Assembly (NCBI GenBank): GCA_016649475.1
Contig: JAENXP010000149.1
Location: 1 to 6,306 of the forward strand
Length of the DNA stretch: 6,306 nucleotides
Direction of reading: 5' to 3'
Source: Burkholderiales bacterium
GTDB taxonomy: Bacteria > Pseudomonadota > Gammaproteobacteria > Burkholderiales > SG8-39
Position numbers and translations under genes: made by a program. The notes under the pieces were generated by a model. That model was not told the DNA's origin and ran no database searches. It saw only the letters and a list, made by a program, of their open reading frames with translations. Positions 5,668 to 6,306 of the stretch are shown piece by piece; position 1 is the first letter of the stretch; every line of letters starts with the position of its first letter.

Positions 5668-6306
5668 TCATGGCCTGGGCGGTGGCGTTTGCGCCGCCAC
5701 GGCAGGGCTGAGTCGTAGCGGCCCGCCGCCACCGAGCAGCAGCAGTCCCGATACCGCGGCAAGCAGGCCCGCAGCCGCATACGCGCTCGCGTAGGCGCCG
5801 CTCGCCGCGATGGCCAGGGAGAAGGCCAGAGGCATCACCATCACGCCGGCGAACATCGTACCGGCGCCCAGGCCGGTGGCTTCGGTGCGCCGCGTGCCGC
5901 CCAGCCGCGCCCACTCCGCATAGGCGATGCCGGTGAATCCGCTCGCCGTGGCGCCGGCAGCCGCGCACACCAGCAGCACCAGCGGCGGCGGCCATTGCGG
6001 CGCAAAGCGCCCGGCGAGGATCGCCGCCCCGCACATGATCACGCCCTGGGCGGCGAGGAGCGCTCGTGCGGAGCGCAAGCGATCTGCGAGCCATCCCCAG
6101 ATCGGCCGGCTCACCACGCCGGCCACCTGGTACACCGCGAGCGCCCGGCCGGCGGCGATCAGGTCGAACCCCGCACGGCTGGTGAGGTGCACCGTCATGA
6201 ACGAGATGAAGCACAGCTGCAGCCCGGAATAAACGAAACTCGCAAACGCCAGCCGGCGCATGGCAGCGCTTTCGAGCAACAGCAGCAGCGGCGCGATCAG
6301 GCGCCG
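5668..6306 (-). CDS. MFS transporter, C-terminal half (cut by window edge)
   Basis: The reading frame is open from the right edge to a TGA at 5668-5670 and gives the last 212 residues of a major facilitator carrier; the start lies beyond position 6306. The visible part matches helices 7 to 12. The first lines up with MRRLAFASFVYSGLQLCFIS, then a helix ending in GRALAVYQVAGVVSRPIWGW and the loop ADRLRSARALL, where a repeat of the MFS loop motif usually lies. Further hydrophobic segments follow, and a polar tail ends in TPPPRP. An internal TTG (6279) and ATG (6261) are not believable starts, because the hydrophobic reading continues upstream. The gene converges on the LOG gene with 24 bp between stops and no visible terminator hairpin. 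Substrate is unknown. It is unlike the other MFS gene here, so the two are not a recent duplication. Confidence 0.82.
   Translation of the reverse strand, partial: RRLIAPLLLLLESAAMRRLAFASFVYSGLQLCFISFMTVHLTSRAGFDLIAAGRALAVYQVAGVVSRPIWGWLADRLRSARALLAAQGVIMCGAAILAGRFAPQWPPPLVLLVCAAAGATASGFTGIAYAEWARLGGTRRTEATGLGAGTMFAGVMVMPLAFSLAIAASGAYASAYAAAGLLAAVSGLLLLGGGGPLRLSPAVAAQTPPPRP

Noticed and set aside
6259..6279. Starts at TTG 6279 or ATG 6261 for the right-edge MFS gene
   Set aside because: The same frame stays open and hydrophobic to the window edge, and the product would lack the first six helices. The gene is simply truncated by the window.

Overview
The window is high-GC DNA with dense protein coding, short intergenic gaps and Shine-Dalgarno-led starts. 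It looks like the chromosome of a Gram-negative proteobacterium. Protein style (a GT2 with a KMYLRWDRSYIRE-like signature, an ACT-malic enzyme, a LOG-family protein, two MFS carriers) suggests a betaproteobacterium, but that placement is inference. No rRNA, tRNA, CRISPR array, intact insertion sequence or phage gene was seen.

Layout. Positions 1-209 are non-coding and repeat-rich: G4/C4 palindromes, a 30-bp-period direct repeat, an inverted repeat that starts GTAG and ends CTAC, and a short CCCCTAC array. They resemble REP/BIME-type intergenic elements. Next comes a membrane-bound processive GT2 glycosyltransferase of the hyaluronan/chitin-oligosaccharide synthase type (210-1574, +). A five-unit 8-bp tandem repeat fills most of the 51-bp gap before a convergent MFS transporter (1626-2840, -). 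A 212-bp divergent intergenic region (2841-3052) carries a plausible sigma70 promoter for the MFS gene. It also leads into a three-gene plus-strand cluster: a small cupin (3053-3382), an ACT-domain NAD-type malic enzyme (3388-4872) and a LOG-family nucleotide phosphoribohydrolase (4918-5643, TTG start). The cluster ends 24 bp from the stop of a second, convergent MFS transporter, whose C-terminal half is present and which runs off the right edge (5668-6306, -).

How the genes may work together. Cupin and malic enzyme are 5 bp apart and almost certainly co-transcribed; the LOG gene follows after 45 bp and probably belongs to the same transcript. The malic enzyme would convert malate to pyruvate under control of an amino-acid-type ACT domain. 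The cupin may sense or process a small molecule linked to that step, which is unproven. The two MFS carriers are transcribed separately, and nothing in the sequence fixes their substrates.

No clearly new defence or mobile system is visible. The points most worth a second look are the repeat cluster at the left edge, the cupin/ACT-malic/LOG cluster, and the altered QxxRW motif of the glycosyltransferase.
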